55,792 nt of DNA from JAWLBM01 sp041687675 (GCA_041687675.1 JAWLBM010000033.1:1-55792); one strand, 5' to 3'; counted from the stretch's first letter, positions 1 through 8,440 are shown. Translations and numbers: made by a program. Notes: a model not told the origin generated them from the letters alone.

Positions 1-974
1 AGGACTTCGCCGCCCTCGCCCGGGAGAAGCGGCTGAGGGCGGTGGTGATCGGGCCCGTCCGCCGGCTTCACCACGAAGGCGGCGCGGTAGCTCGCGACCA
101 CCGGCACCGCGGCCGAGGTACAGGCCACGGTGACGATCCCTGCCCCGGCGTGCAGGCAGGCCGCGGCGGCGAGCCGCGCGGCGCCGCTCGCATGGGCGGG
201 GCCGCTCGCCACCAGCGCCGCGCCCCGGGCGTACTTGTGGTCCTCCGCGTCCGGGTGGGGCCAGGCGTCGCGCCAGAGCGGCGGTTCATTGGCGAAGGCG
301 CTGGCGCCGATCGAGCGCAACACCGCAGGGCGGATGCCGATGTCCGCGACGATCACCCGCCCGGCGTGGCGGCGGCCGGGCATCAGCAGGTGACCGGGCT
401 TGCGGCGGAAGAAGGTGACGGAGCGCCGGGCCTCCACCGCCACGCCCCTCACCTCCCCTGTCCGGCCGTCGATGCCGCTCGGCAGATCCACCGCGACGAC
501 GACCGCCCCGTCTCGGGCGGCGGCGTTCACCGCCCGGACGAGGTCGGCCGCCGCGCCGTCGAGGTCGCGGGCGAGGCCGGCGCCGAACAGGGCGTCGACG
601 ATCACCTCGGCCCGGTCGAGGAGCGCCGGTTCTGCCCGCTCCACCTCGCCGCGCCAGAGCGCCGCCGCGCCGGCCGCGTCGCCGGAAAGCCGGCCGCGGT
701 CGCCGAGGAGGCCGAGCCGGACCGCAAGGCCCCGCGCCGCCAGAACCCGCGCGGCGACGAAGCCGTCGCCGCCGTTGTTGCCCGGTCCGCAGAGGACCGC
801 GACTCGGGTCCCGTGCGGATAGCGCACGGCGATGTCGTCCGCCACCGCATGGCCGGCATTGTCCATCAGCGCCGCGCCGGGGAGCCCGCGCTCGATGGTC
901 AGCCGGTCGGCGCGGGCCATCTCGTCGGGCTCGAGCAGCGTCAGGCCGTGGTCGTCCGCCGGGTCGCCGGTCAT
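1..974 (-). CDS. nnr: Bifunctional NAD(P)H-hydrate epimerase / ADP-dependent dehydratase, 3' end outside window
   Basis: Repairs hydrated NADH and NADPH: the N-terminal YjeF domain epimerises NAD(P)HX and the C-terminal domain dehydrates it using ADP. The visible 324 codons carry the whole epimerase domain, with the signature GPGNNGGDGFVAAR near residues 60-75 and VDALFGAGL further on. The start of the dehydratase domain follows, ending in HPDAEDHKYARGAALVASG near residue 265 and a short run beyond. The reading frame is open to base 1, so the C-terminal part of the usual roughly 500-residue fusion is cut by the window edge. The ATG at 974 has GGGAGG seven bases upstream. It is divergent from glnB. 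Family assignment is firm; the truncation is only the window boundary. Confidence 0.93.
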   Translation of the reverse strand, partial: MTGDPADDHGLTLLEPDEMARADRLTIERGLPGAALMDNAGHAVADDIAVRYPHGTRVAVLCGPGNNGGDGFVAARVLAARGLAVRLGLLGDRGRLSGDAAGAAALWRGEVERAEPALLDRAEVIVDALFGAGLARDLDGAAADLVRAVNAAARDGAVVVAVDLPSGIDGRTGEVRGVAVEARRSVTFFRRKPGHLLMPGRRHAGRVIVADIGIRPAVLRSIGASAFANEPPLWRDAWPHPDAEDHKYARGAALVASGPAHASGAARLAAAACLHAGAGIVTVACTSAAVPVVASYRAAFVVKPADGPDHHRPQPLLPGEGGEV

Positions 975-1039
975 CGGCCTGCCTCCCATGAGGAAAGGGT
1001 TGCGAAACTGCGCTGGCGGCGCCCGCGGGCCGCCAGTGA

Positions 1040-1075
1040 TGCATTTTTATTGGGCATATGCCTATTTCTTGGGCC
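1040..1075 (+). promoter_or_regulatory. Two tandem NtrC-like enhancer sites upstream of glnB
   Basis: Two 17-base elements lie 19 bases apart at 1040-1056 and 1059-1075. The first is TGCATTTTTATTGGGCA, which has the TGC-N11-GCA arrangement of NtrC sites. The second is TGCCTATTTCTTGGGCC and differs from the first at only four positions. They lie about 85-120 bases upstream of the sigma-54 -24 element, the usual enhancer distance. The pair is seen directly; NtrC binding is inferred. Confidence 0.6.
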
Positions 1076-1160
1076 CGTTTTTCGATCCCTCCCGGTGTCC
1101 GAACGGGCTCGCCGGGGCGCCGCCGCCTCATTTCGCGCCAGCTGCCCGTCCCGGCGGACT

Positions 1161-1177
1161 TGGCACGGGGATTGCCA
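1161..1177 (+). promoter_or_regulatory. Sigma-54 (RpoN) promoter for glnB-glnA
   Basis: TGGCACGGGGATTGCCA matches the sigma-54 consensus TGGCACG-N4-TTGC exactly. The -24 GG is at 1162-1163 and the -12 GC at 1174-1175. Transcription would start near 1187, about 73 bases before the glnB ATG. This fits nitrogen-regulated expression of PII and glutamine synthetase. Confidence 0.88.
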
Positions 1178-1259
1178 AGAGAAGTCCGACCCGGCCGTCC
1201 GGGCGGGCCCCGGCCCGCAGGGCTCGGCCAGACCGTCACACCGTGCATACGGGGAGGCC

Positions 1260-1598
1260 ATGAAGAAGATCGAGGCGATCATAAAGCCTTTCAAACTCGA
1301 CGAAGTGAAGGAAGCGCTCCAGGAGGTCGGGCTTCAGGGCATCACCGTGACCGAGGCCAAGGGCTTCGGCCGCCAGAAGGGCCACACGGAACTCTACCGT
1401 GGCGCAGAGTACGTCGTCGACTTTCTTCCGAAGGTGAAGGTCGAGGTCGTGCTCGCCGACGACATGGTCGAGAAGGCCGTGGACGCTATCCGCGCCGCGG
1501 CGCAGACCGGCCGCATCGGCGACGGCAAGATCTTCGTCTCCCCGATCGAGGACGCCGTCCGCATCCGTACCGGCGAGACCGGCAACGACGCGATCTGA
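1260..1598 (+). CDS. glnB: Nitrogen regulatory protein P-II
   Basis: A trimeric 2-oxoglutarate/ATP sensor that controls GlnE, NtrB and other nitrogen targets. The 112-residue product begins MKKIEAIIKPFKLDEV and has the T-loop uridylylation tyrosine exactly at position 51 (RGAEYVVDF). The C-terminal signature GDGKIFVSPIEDAVRIRTGE is complete. The ATG at 1260 follows GGGGAG by four bases; a longer open frame upstream is chance extension in high-GC DNA. It sits 98 bases before glnA behind the sigma-54 promoter, the usual alphaproteobacterial glnBA arrangement. Confidence 0.98.
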   Translation: MKKIEAIIKPFKLDEVKEALQEVGLQGITVTEAKGFGRQKGHTELYRGAEYVVDFLPKVKVEVVLADDMVEKAVDAIRAAAQTGRIGDGKIFVSPIEDAVRIRTGETGNDAI

Positions 1599-1611
1599 TC
1601 CATCCTTCACC

Positions 1612-1662
1612 GGCCCGCTCCGGGCCCCTGGAACGACGATCCCGGGCTGGGTGACGCCCGGG
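1612..1662 (+). promoter_or_regulatory. Two hairpins in the glnB-glnA gap
   Basis: GGCCCG(CTC)CGGGCC lies at 1612-1626. A 7-bp stem CCCGGGC/GCCCGGG with an 8-base loop lies at 1641-1662. Neither is followed by a T-run. They may stabilise or partly terminate the glnB message before glnA; that role is inferred. Confidence 0.35.
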
Positions 1663-1696
1663 CGTATCTGATTGGAAACCCTGAAAGGAAGGGAAA

Positions 1697-3106
1697 ATGA
1701 CGACTGCTGCCGACGTACTGAAGCAGATCAAGGACAACGACGTGAAGTTCGTCGATCTGCGCTTCACCGATCCCCGCGGCAAGATGCAGCACGTGACGTT
1801 CGATATCGGCCTCGTCGACGAGGAGATCTTCGCGGACGGCACGGCCTTCGACGGCTCCTCCATCGCCGGCTGGAAGGCGATCAACGAGTCTGACATGACG
1901 CTGATCCTCGACCCGGAGACGGCGCACATGGACCCGTTCTTCGCGCAGTCGACGATGGTGATCTTCTGCGACGTCATCGACCCGATCTCGGGCGAGCCCT
2001 ACAACCGCGACCCCCGCTCCATCGCCAAGAAGGCCGAGGCCTACACCGCCTCCCTCGGGATCGGCGACTCCGTCTTCTTCGGCCCTGAGGCGGAGTTCTT
2101 CGTCTTCGACGACGTCCGGTTCGCCTCGGACCCCTACAACACCGGCTTCAAGCTCGACATGACCGAGTTGCCGACCAACATGGACACCGTGTACGAGACC
2201 GGCAATCTCGGCCACCGGGTCCGCAAGAAGGGCGGCTACTTCCCGGTCCCGCCGGTCGACAGCCTGCAGGACATGCGCTCGGAGATGCTCTCGGTCATGG
2301 CCGAGATGGGCGTCACCGTCGAGAAGCACCACCACGAGGTGGCGTCGGCGCAGCATGAGCTCGGCATGAAGTTCAACACGCTGACGCGCATGGCCGACCA
2401 GATGCAGATCTACAAGTACGTGATCCATCAGGTCGCCCACGCCTACGGCAAGACCGCGACCTTCATGCCGAAGCCGGTGTTCGGCGACAACGGCTCGGGC
2501 ATGCACGTGCACCAGTCGATCTGGAAGGACGGCAAGCCGATCTTCGCCGGCAACCAGTACGCCGACCTCTCCGAGACCTGCCTCTACTACATCGGCGGCA
2601 TCCTGAAGCATGCCAAGGCGATCAACGCCTTCGCCAACCCGTCGACCAACTCCTACAAGCGCTTGGTCCCGGGCTACGAGGCCCCCGTGCTGCTCGCCTA
2701 TTCGGCGCGCAACCGCTCGGCCTCCTGCCGCATCCCCTACACCACCAACCCCAAGGCGAAGCGCGTCGAGACCCGCTTCCCGGACCCGTCGGCGAACCCC
2801 TACCTCTGCTTCACCTCGCTGCTGATGGCCGGCCTCGACGGCATCAAGAACCGGATCCATCCGGGCGACGCCATGGACAAGAACCTCTACGACCTGCCGC
2901 CGGAGGAGCTGAAGGAGATCCCGACGGTGGCCGGCTCGCTGCGCGAGGCCCTCGCCTCGCTCGACGCCGACCGCGAGTTCCTCAAGGCCGGCGGCGTCAT
3001 GGACGACGACTTCATCGACAGCTGGATCGAGCTGAAGATGGAGGAGAACATGCGCTACGAGATGACCCCGCACCCGATCGAGTTCGACATGTACTACTCG
3101 GTTTGA
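1697..3106 (+). CDS. glnA: Type I glutamine synthetase
   Basis: Condenses glutamate and ammonium to glutamine with ATP, as a cytoplasmic dodecamer. The 469 residues match the usual GSI-beta length. Visible signatures are the N-terminal FVDLRFTDPRGKMQHVTF, the metal and ATP region FGPEAEFFVFD, and the loop NGSGMHVHQSIWKDG. The adenylylation tyrosine is at about residue 398 in KNLYDLPPEE, so activity is likely controlled by GlnE. AAGGAAGG precedes the ATG. It is co-transcribed with glnB and ends at a strong terminator. Confidence 0.98.
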   Translation: MTTAADVLKQIKDNDVKFVDLRFTDPRGKMQHVTFDIGLVDEEIFADGTAFDGSSIAGWKAINESDMTLILDPETAHMDPFFAQSTMVIFCDVIDPISGEPYNRDPRSIAKKAEAYTASLGIGDSVFFGPEAEFFVFDDVRFASDPYNTGFKLDMTELPTNMDTVYETGNLGHRVRKKGGYFPVPPVDSLQDMRSEMLSVMAEMGVTVEKHHHEVASAQHELGMKFNTLTRMADQMQIYKYVIHQVAHAYGKTATFMPKPVFGDNGSGMHVHQSIWKDGKPIFAGNQYADLSETCLYYIGGILKHAKAINAFANPSTNSYKRLVPGYEAPVLLAYSARNRSASCRIPYTTNPKAKRVETRFPDPSANPYLCFTSLLMAGLDGIKNRIHPGDAMDKNLYDLPPEELKEIPTVAGSLREALASLDADREFLKAGGVMDDDFIDSWIELKMEENMRYEMTPHPIEFDMYYSV

Positions 3107-3142
3107 GGCCAAAGCCCGCGGCGGACGACGCCGGCGGACATC

Positions 3143-3177
3143 AAGGGGGCGGCGGTCTTCGGACCGCCGCCCCTTTC
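3143..3177 (+). terminator. Rho-independent terminator of glnBA
   Basis: A 15-bp stem from AAGGGGGCGGCGGTC at 3143-3157 to its complement ending at 3176 is closed by a UUCG tetraloop at 3158-3161. The 3' arm itself ends in TTT. It lies 37 bases after the glnA stop. Confidence 0.85.
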
Positions 3178-3325
3178 CATGTCGGCGGTCCCCGCCGCAG
3201 CGGGGCCGGAGCGCGGCGGACACCACCCTCGACAAAACCTGCGATCTGCTGCAGCGTCCCGCAGGACGGAAACGGGGGGCACGGCGGATGATCGACAAGG
3301 CCGCCGCCTGCAGGGTGCACGGACA

Positions 3326-3997
3326 ATGACCAGCGAGCCGGACCGCAGGCCCCTCACGAGCCGCGACACGGGCTGGGCCCGCGCCGCCGCCCGCCTTCTG
3401 ACCCGGACCGGGGTGACGCCGAACCAGATCTCCATCGCCAGCATGGCCATGGCGGCAGGCGCGGGCGCCGCCTTCTGGCTGGCGGGATCGGCCGGGGGTG
3501 GCCTTCGCGTGGCGCTGCTCCTCGCCGGCGCGGCCTTCTGCCAGCTGCGCCTCCTCTGCAACCTCTTCGACGGCATGGTCGCCATCGAGGGCGGGCGGAA
3601 GTCTGCCGACGGTCCGTTCTGGAACGAGTTCCCGGACCGCGTCGCCGACGTCCTCGTCTTCGTCGGGGTCGGATATGGCGCCGGACTGCCCGCGCTCGGC
3701 TGGGCCGCCGCAAGCCTGGCCGTTTTCACCGCCTACACCCGCGAACTCGGACGGACCTGCGGCCTGCCGGCCGACTTCTCCGGCCCGATGGCCAAGCAGC
3801 ACAGGATGGCGACGATCACGGGCGCCGCCCTCCTCTCGACGCTCGACCCGATCTGGGAGGGCGACGGCCGCGTGCTCGTCGCCGCGCTGTGGCTGGTCGC
3901 CGTCGGCTCCGCCGTCACCGCCCTGCGCCGGGCCGGGCGGATCGTCGCCGCGCTCCGGGCCGCCGGTCGCATGGACCGCGGCGACGGCCCGGCCTGA
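3326..3997 (+). CDS. CDP-alcohol phosphatidyltransferase family membrane protein
   Basis: A 223-residue integral membrane protein that should transfer a phosphatidyl group from a CDP-linked donor to an alcohol. The family motif DxxDG-x2-AR-x8-12-G-x3-D-x3-D is recognisable, but two aspartates are changed. It reads NLFDGMVAIEGG and then GPFWNEFPDRVAD, with Asn at the first and third Asp positions. From memory, YnbA-type relatives show the same pattern, so it may be a distinct subfamily rather than PgsA or PssA. Hydrophobic segments follow to the C terminus. The ATG at 3326 is chosen because upstream in-frame codons are low-complexity. It converges on the protease gene with a 3-base gap. The acceptor alcohol is unknown. 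Confidence 0.8.
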   Translation: MTSEPDRRPLTSRDTGWARAAARLLTRTGVTPNQISIASMAMAAGAGAAFWLAGSAGGGLRVALLLAGAAFCQLRLLCNLFDGMVAIEGGRKSADGPFWNEFPDRVADVLVFVGVGYGAGLPALGWAAASLAVFTAYTRELGRTCGLPADFSGPMAKQHRMATITGAALLSTLDPIWEGDGRVLVAALWLVAVGSAVTALRRAGRIVAALRAAGRMDRGDGPA

Positions 3998-4000
3998 CCC

Positions 4001-4891
4001 TCATTTCGCCTTTCGCCATGCGCTCAGGTTCGATGCCACCTCCTTGTTGATGCGGGTGGCGCTGTTCATCGCCGCCGATCCATAGGCGTGGACGCCGACT
4101 CCCCAGGCGAGCTTGCTCCGCATCTCGAACACCGGCGCCCCGCTCTGGCAGCCGAAGGTGTCGATCCGGTAGCCGATGCGGCGCCGGTCGGTCCGGCTGA
4201 CCTCGCCCGGCATGGACCAGGCGGTGCCGCGCGGCTTGTCGCAGGGATAGCCGGTGATCCGCACCGTGCGCCCCTTGACATCGGGGACCGGTCCGTAGCC
4301 GAACCATCCGGTGCGCTTGCCGACCCTGCAGTCGAGCTTGATCGCGCCGTAGTCGTAGTCGTCCTGGCCGTGCTTGACCCAGCCGGTCACGGAATACAGT
4401 TGCCGTGCCCGGCAGACCCCGAAAGGGGCCTTTTGGAGGCTCCGTCCGGCGACGATCTCGTAGCTCGAGGTGGGGAACCAGTCGCCGCCCGGACCCTCGT
4501 GGACGCAGTGGCCCGCCGTCACGACGGTGTCCGGGCCGATCAGCCATCCGGTGCAGCCGTATGTACCGTCCGGGCCCGAGAACGTGATCTCGACGACCGC
4601 GCGGGTCGGATAGGCCCGCGGGTCGACCCGGCGGCGGCCATCGGCGCCGATCACGGTGGAGGGTTGCTCGATCCGGGGAGCCGCCGGGGCGGCCCGCGCC
4701 CCGGCCGGTGCGGCGGCGGGGTCGGTCTCGCCGCTGCCGCGGAAGGGGCGGATGTAGGGGGCCGCCTGGCTTTCCGCGAGCAATGCCCCGTCGCTGGAGA
4801 CCGGCGTGTGCCAGCCCTGTTTCGCATTGCCGTCCGAGGGGAAAAGCATGAGTGTTCCGGCAAGCGCCAGCGCCGCCGCGAGCTTTCGCAT
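4001..4891 (-). CDS. Secreted trypsin-like (V8-type) serine protease
   Basis: A 296-residue exported protein with signal peptide MRKLAAALALAGTLMLFPSDGNA. The chymotrypsin-fold triad is visible: His128 in VVTAGHC, Asp180 in DDYDYGAIKL and Ser250 in GCQSGAPVF. Cysteines flank the His and Ser motifs, suggesting disulfides and a periplasmic or extracellular site. A proline/alanine-rich linker at about 55-75 separates the leader from the catalytic domain. AAGGA precedes the ATG. It is divergent from the PhoX gene. Substrate preference cannot be read from the sequence. Confidence 0.88.
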   Translation of the reverse strand: MRKLAAALALAGTLMLFPSDGNAKQGWHTPVSSDGALLAESQAAPYIRPFRGSGETDPAAAPAGARAAPAAPRIEQPSTVIGADGRRRVDPRAYPTRAVVEITFSGPDGTYGCTGWLIGPDTVVTAGHCVHEGPGGDWFPTSSYEIVAGRSLQKAPFGVCRARQLYSVTGWVKHGQDDYDYGAIKLDCRVGKRTGWFGYGPVPDVKGRTVRITGYPCDKPRGTAWSMPGEVSRTDRRRIGYRIDTFGCQSGAPVFEMRSKLAWGVGVHAYGSAAMNSATRINKEVASNLSAWRKAK

Positions 4892-5167
4892 CGCTGATCC
4901 TTGAAAACATATTGTTACTTTTTGCTATGGAAGCACAGATGAATGCCGCTGGCAACCCGCCTGCCGCAATCGTCTTCGGCCGGAGCCGGGACCGGGCGAC
5001 GCGCCGGCCGGCGGGCTGCGGTACCTGGCGGGCCACCCCAATCTCTTTGCCGGCGAATTATCTCCCTGTCACATGGTAGGGACACAGTCCAGCCGACCCG
5101 TGGCCGGCACCGCTTCGGTGCCCTCAGGCCCGGTCGACCACCGACGTTTCCAGAGAAAGAGCCCCCC

Positions 5168-7177
5168 ATGACCGAGCACACGCCCCAGGACGAGTTGTTC
5201 CGCGCCGGCCGTTTCGAGAATTCGGACGACCTTGGCCGCAATGCCTCGGCCAACCCCACGATGGGCGAGATCATCGAAGCCCGATTCTCCCGCCGTGGGC
5301 TGCTCAAGGGCGCCCTGGCGGTGAGCGCGATCGGCGCGACCGTGTCGCCGCTGGCGCTGATGGCCGCCGGCGAGGCGCGCGCCGCCGGCACCCCCTCCTT
5401 CAACTTCGAAGAGGTCGCCGCGGGCGTCGACGAGACGCACCACGTCGCCGCCGGCCACGACGCCGACATCCTGCTCCGCTGGGGCGACCCGATCTTCCCG
5501 GACGCGCCCGAGTTCGACCCGATGAACCAGACGCCGGAGGCGCAGCGCCGCCAGTTCGGCTACAACAACGACTACGTCGGCTTCGTGCCGCTCGACGGCT
5601 CCGCCGACCGCGGCCTTCTCTGCGTCAACCACGAGTACACGAACGAGGAACTGATGTTCCCGGGCATCGTCACCATCGTGGAGGAGGAGAAGGACGGCAA
5701 GAAGCGCCTCGTCGCGCAGGTCGCCGACGCCGACAGGAAGCGGGTCGACATCGAGATGGCCGCCCACGGCAACACCATCGTCGAGATCGTCCGCGAGAAC
5801 GGCAAGTGGCAGGTCGTCAAGGACAGCCCCTTCAACCGCCGCATCACCGCCGACACCCCGATGGTGCTGACGGGCCCCGTGGCCGGCCATGACCGCGTCC
5901 GGACCTCGGCCGACCCCGAGGGCCGCACCGTGCTCGGCACGCTCAACAACTGCGCCGGCGGCATCACGCCGTGGAACACCTACGTGACCGCGGAGGAGAA
6001 CTTCCACGGCTACTTCGTCGGCGAGATCGCCGAGGACCATCCGGAGGCCGTCAACTTCAAGCGCGTCGGCGTGCCGGGCAAGTCCTACCAGTGGGGCCGC
6101 TTCCACGACCGCTTCGACATCTCCAAGGAGCCCAACGAGCCGAACCGCTTCGGCTACATCGTCGAGATCGACCCCCTCGACCCGAACTCGACCCCGAAGA
6201 AGCGCACCGCGCTCGGCCGCTTCAAGCACGAGGGCTCCGAGTCGATCGTCAACCGCGACGGCCGCGTGGTCATGTACTCCGGCGACGACGAGCGCTTCGA
6301 CTACGTCTACAAGTTCATCACCGCCGGCACCTTCGACCCGGCGAACCGCGCCGCCAACATGGACCTGTTCGACGAGGGCACCCTCTACGCCGCGAGGTTC
6401 GACGCCGACGGCACCGTGACCTGGATGCCGCTGGTCCACGGCGAGGGCCCGCTCACCGCCGAGAACGGCTTCGCCTCGCAGGCCGACGTTATGATCGAGA
6501 CCCGTCGCGCCGCCGACCTCCTCGGCGCCACCAAGATGGACCGCCCCGAGGACGTGCAGCCGGGCAAGGACGGCAGGGTCTTCGTCATGCTGACCAACAA
6601 CACCCGGCGCAAGGAGGACCAGGTCGACGCGGCGAACCCGCGCGCGAACAACGCCTTCGGCCACATCGTCGAGATCATCTACCCGGACGCGGACCACGCC
6701 GCCACGTCCGCGAAGTGGGAGATCCTGGTGAAGTGCGGCGACCCGTCGATCGCCGAGGTCGGCGCCACCTTCTCGAGCGCGACCACGAAGGACGGCTGGT
6801 TCGGCATGCCGGACAACTGCGCCGTCGACGCCGAGGGCCGGCTGTGGATCTCCACCGACGGCAACGGCCCGGCCGACACCGGCCGGACCGACGGCGTGTG
6901 GGCGCTCGAGACCACGGGCGAGGCGCGCGGCACCTCCAAGTACTTCTTCCGCTGCCCGGTCGGCGCGGAGCTGTGCGGCCCCCTCGTCACCGAGGACATG
7001 ACAACCTTCTTCGCGGCGGTCCAGCACCCCGGCGACGAGGGCCCGGACTTCGAGGGCTTCAACCGGCCGTCCTACTTCGAGGATCCGTCGACCCGCTGGC
7101 CCGACTTCAAGGACGGCATGCCGCCGCGCCCGTCGGTGCTGGCGATCACCCGCCAGGGCGGCGGCCGGGTCGGCTGA
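5168..7177 (+). CDS. Tat-exported PhoX-family alkaline phosphatase (DUF839)
   Basis: The PhoX family contains calcium/iron-dependent periplasmic phosphomonoesterases induced by phosphate limitation. The 669-residue product has a twin-arginine signal RFSRRGLLKGALAVSAIGA with Arg42-Arg43 and a likely cut after the ARA before residue 75. The mature part has the DUF839 features YNNDYVGFVPLDG, LLCVNHEYTNEELMFPG, LNNCAGGITPWNTYVTAEE and the distal GWFGMPDNCAVDAEGRLWISTDGNG. The ATG at 5168 lies just before the Tat region; AAAGAG is about seven bases upstream. The longer in-frame extension to 4943 has no homology signal. I found no convincing two-repeat Pho box upstream. Confidence 0.93.
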   Translation: MTEHTPQDELFRAGRFENSDDLGRNASANPTMGEIIEARFSRRGLLKGALAVSAIGATVSPLALMAAGEARAAGTPSFNFEEVAAGVDETHHVAAGHDADILLRWGDPIFPDAPEFDPMNQTPEAQRRQFGYNNDYVGFVPLDGSADRGLLCVNHEYTNEELMFPGIVTIVEEEKDGKKRLVAQVADADRKRVDIEMAAHGNTIVEIVRENGKWQVVKDSPFNRRITADTPMVLTGPVAGHDRVRTSADPEGRTVLGTLNNCAGGITPWNTYVTAEENFHGYFVGEIAEDHPEAVNFKRVGVPGKSYQWGRFHDRFDISKEPNEPNRFGYIVEIDPLDPNSTPKKRTALGRFKHEGSESIVNRDGRVVMYSGDDERFDYVYKFITAGTFDPANRAANMDLFDEGTLYAARFDADGTVTWMPLVHGEGPLTAENGFASQADVMIETRRAADLLGATKMDRPEDVQPGKDGRVFVMLTNNTRRKEDQVDAANPRANNAFGHIVEIIYPDADHAATSAKWEILVKCGDPSIAEVGATFSSATTKDGWFGMPDNCAVDAEGRLWISTDGNGPADTGRTDGVWALETTGEARGTSKYFFRCPVGAELCGPLVTEDMTTFFAAVQHPGDEGPDFEGFNRPSYFEDPSTRWPDFKDGMPPRPSVLAITRQGGGRVG

Positions 7178-7189
7178 CGCCCTCAGGGC

Positions 7190-7233
7190 CGACGCAAAAA
7201 ACGATCGGGGCGCCCGCGGGCGCCCCGATTTCC
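7190..7233. terminator. Bidirectional terminator between the PhoX gene and nlpD
   Basis: A near-perfect palindrome spans 7204-7229 (ATCGGGGCGCCC / GGGCGCCCCGAT). It is followed by TTTCC on the plus strand and preceded by AAAAAACG, which gives TTTTTT on the minus strand. It can end transcription of both convergent genes. Confidence 0.82.
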
Positions 7234-7273
7234 TTCTGGCGAACACGGACCGGCCGGCTCTCCGGCAGCCGCG

Positions 7274-8440
7274 TCAGCCGGACAGATACGGCAGCGGGTC
7301 CACCGGCTTGTTGCCCTGGCGGATCTCGAAATGGAGCTGCGGCCGGTCGACGTTGCCGGTGGCGCCGACCTTGCCGATGGTCTGGCCGCGCATGATGACG
7401 TCGTCGCGCTTCACCAGCAGTTCGCTCGCATGGGCGTAGGCGGAGACGTATCCGTTCGGGTGCTTGATCAGCACAAGGTTGCCATAGCCCTTCAGCTCGC
7501 TGCCGGCGTAGATCACCGTGCCGCCCTCGGCCGCCTTGATCGGCGTGCCCTCCGGCACCTCGATGTTGATGCCGTCGTTGCGCTGGCCGTTGGCCTTCAC
7601 GCCATAGGCGCTCACCACGCGGCCGCGCACGGGCCAGCGGAAGCTGCCGGAGGCGGAGCTCTCGACACCGGTGCCCGTGGTCACCTGCGGGTTCGTCTGC
7701 GTCTGCGGCTGCACGGCGGCCGTCTGGGTCGCCTGCGGCTGCGGCTCGGCCGGGGCGGCCGGCGTCGGCTGCTGGGCGGGGGCTGCGGCCGCCGTCGGCT
7801 GCGGCAGCGCCGGGGGTACCGGCTGCGGCACCGTGATCTGGCCGAGGGTCTGGCCGTCCGTCATCGTCCCGGTCGCGGCCGGGGTCGCCGCCGCCACCTG
7901 GACCGGCTTGGCGCCGGCCGCCGGGATCCTGAGCTGCTGGCCGACCTTGATCGGCGCGGTCGGGTCGATGCCGTTGAAGGTCGCGACCTCGATCGAGCGG
8001 AAGCCGCGGTCGTTGGCGATCCGGCCCAGGCTGTCGCCCGGCTTGACCACGTAGACTTCGGCGACGCCCTGCTGCCCGGCGGGCGCGGGAGCCGCCGCTG
8101 CGACGGGGGCCGGGGCGGCGAGGCTCGGCGCCGCCGCGACCGGGGCGGGCGCCGGCGACCAGCCCTGCCCTGCCGGCGCAGGCTGTATCGGAGCGACCGC
8201 GACGGGCGGCGGAAGCGCGCCCGATGTCACCGCCGTGGTCGGCGCGGGGGCGACCGAGCCGGTCACCACCGCGTCGCCCTGGACGATGCCCGCCCTGTTG
8301 TCTGTGGGCTCGAACAGGCTGCCGAAGCCGCCGAAGCGGTCGACGTCGGCGCTGCATCCCGCGGAGAGGCCGGCCAGCAGGGCCACTGCGGCGACCTGCC
8401 CGAGAAACCGTGCTCTGGGTGAAGTCTCAGAAAGGCGCAT
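7274..8440 (-). CDS. nlpD: NlpD-like LysM/LytM lipoprotein, catalytically degenerate amidase activator
   Basis: An outer-membrane lipoprotein expected to activate septal peptidoglycan amidases. The leader ends in the lipobox LAGLSAGC with Cys29. A long Pro/Ala-rich region follows. A LysM domain (VYVVKPGDSLGRIANDRGF) sits near 130-175, a second Ala/Pro/Gln linker comes next, and a C-terminal M23/LytM domain lies at about 260-388. The zinc-site residues are lost: NDGIN replaces HxxxD and QLHFEIR replaces HLHFEIR, as in E. coli NlpD. This points to a regulatory rather than hydrolytic role. It is the last gene of the tat-serS-surE-pcm block, 111 bases after pcm. Confidence 0.9.
   Translation of the reverse strand: MRLSETSPRARFLGQVAAVALLAGLSAGCSADVDRFGGFGSLFEPTDNRAGIVQGDAVVTGSVAPAPTTAVTSGALPPPVAVAPIQPAPAGQGWSPAPAPVAAAPSLAAPAPVAAAAPAPAGQQGVAEVYVVKPGDSLGRIANDRGFRSIEVATFNGIDPTAPIKVGQQLRIPAAGAKPVQVAAATPAATGTMTDGQTLGQITVPQPVPPALPQPTAAAAPAQQPTPAAPAEPQPQATQTAAVQPQTQTNPQVTTGTGVESSASGSFRWPVRGRVVSAYGVKANGQRNDGINIEVPEGTPIKAAEGGTVIYAGSELKGYGNLVLIKHPNGYVSAYAHASELLVKRDDVIMRGQTIGKVGATGNVDRPQLHFEIRQGNKPVDPLPYLSG

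Noticed and set aside
1607..3802. 731-codon ORF antisense to glnA
   Set aside because: Composition is Val/Arg/Leu/Gly/Asp-rich with no domain, and it lies wholly opposite glnA and the phosphatidyltransferase gene. Such long shadow frames are expected at this GC.
5051..5090. Possible Pho box (CTGTCAC at 5066-5072) upstream of the PhoX-type gene
   Set aside because: Only one half-site matches. The position 11 bases upstream (GAATTAT) agrees at three of seven bases and the downstream one does not match.
5069..7246. 725-codon ORF antisense to the PhoX gene
   Set aside because: Same shadow composition, and it includes the terminator region. No motif found.
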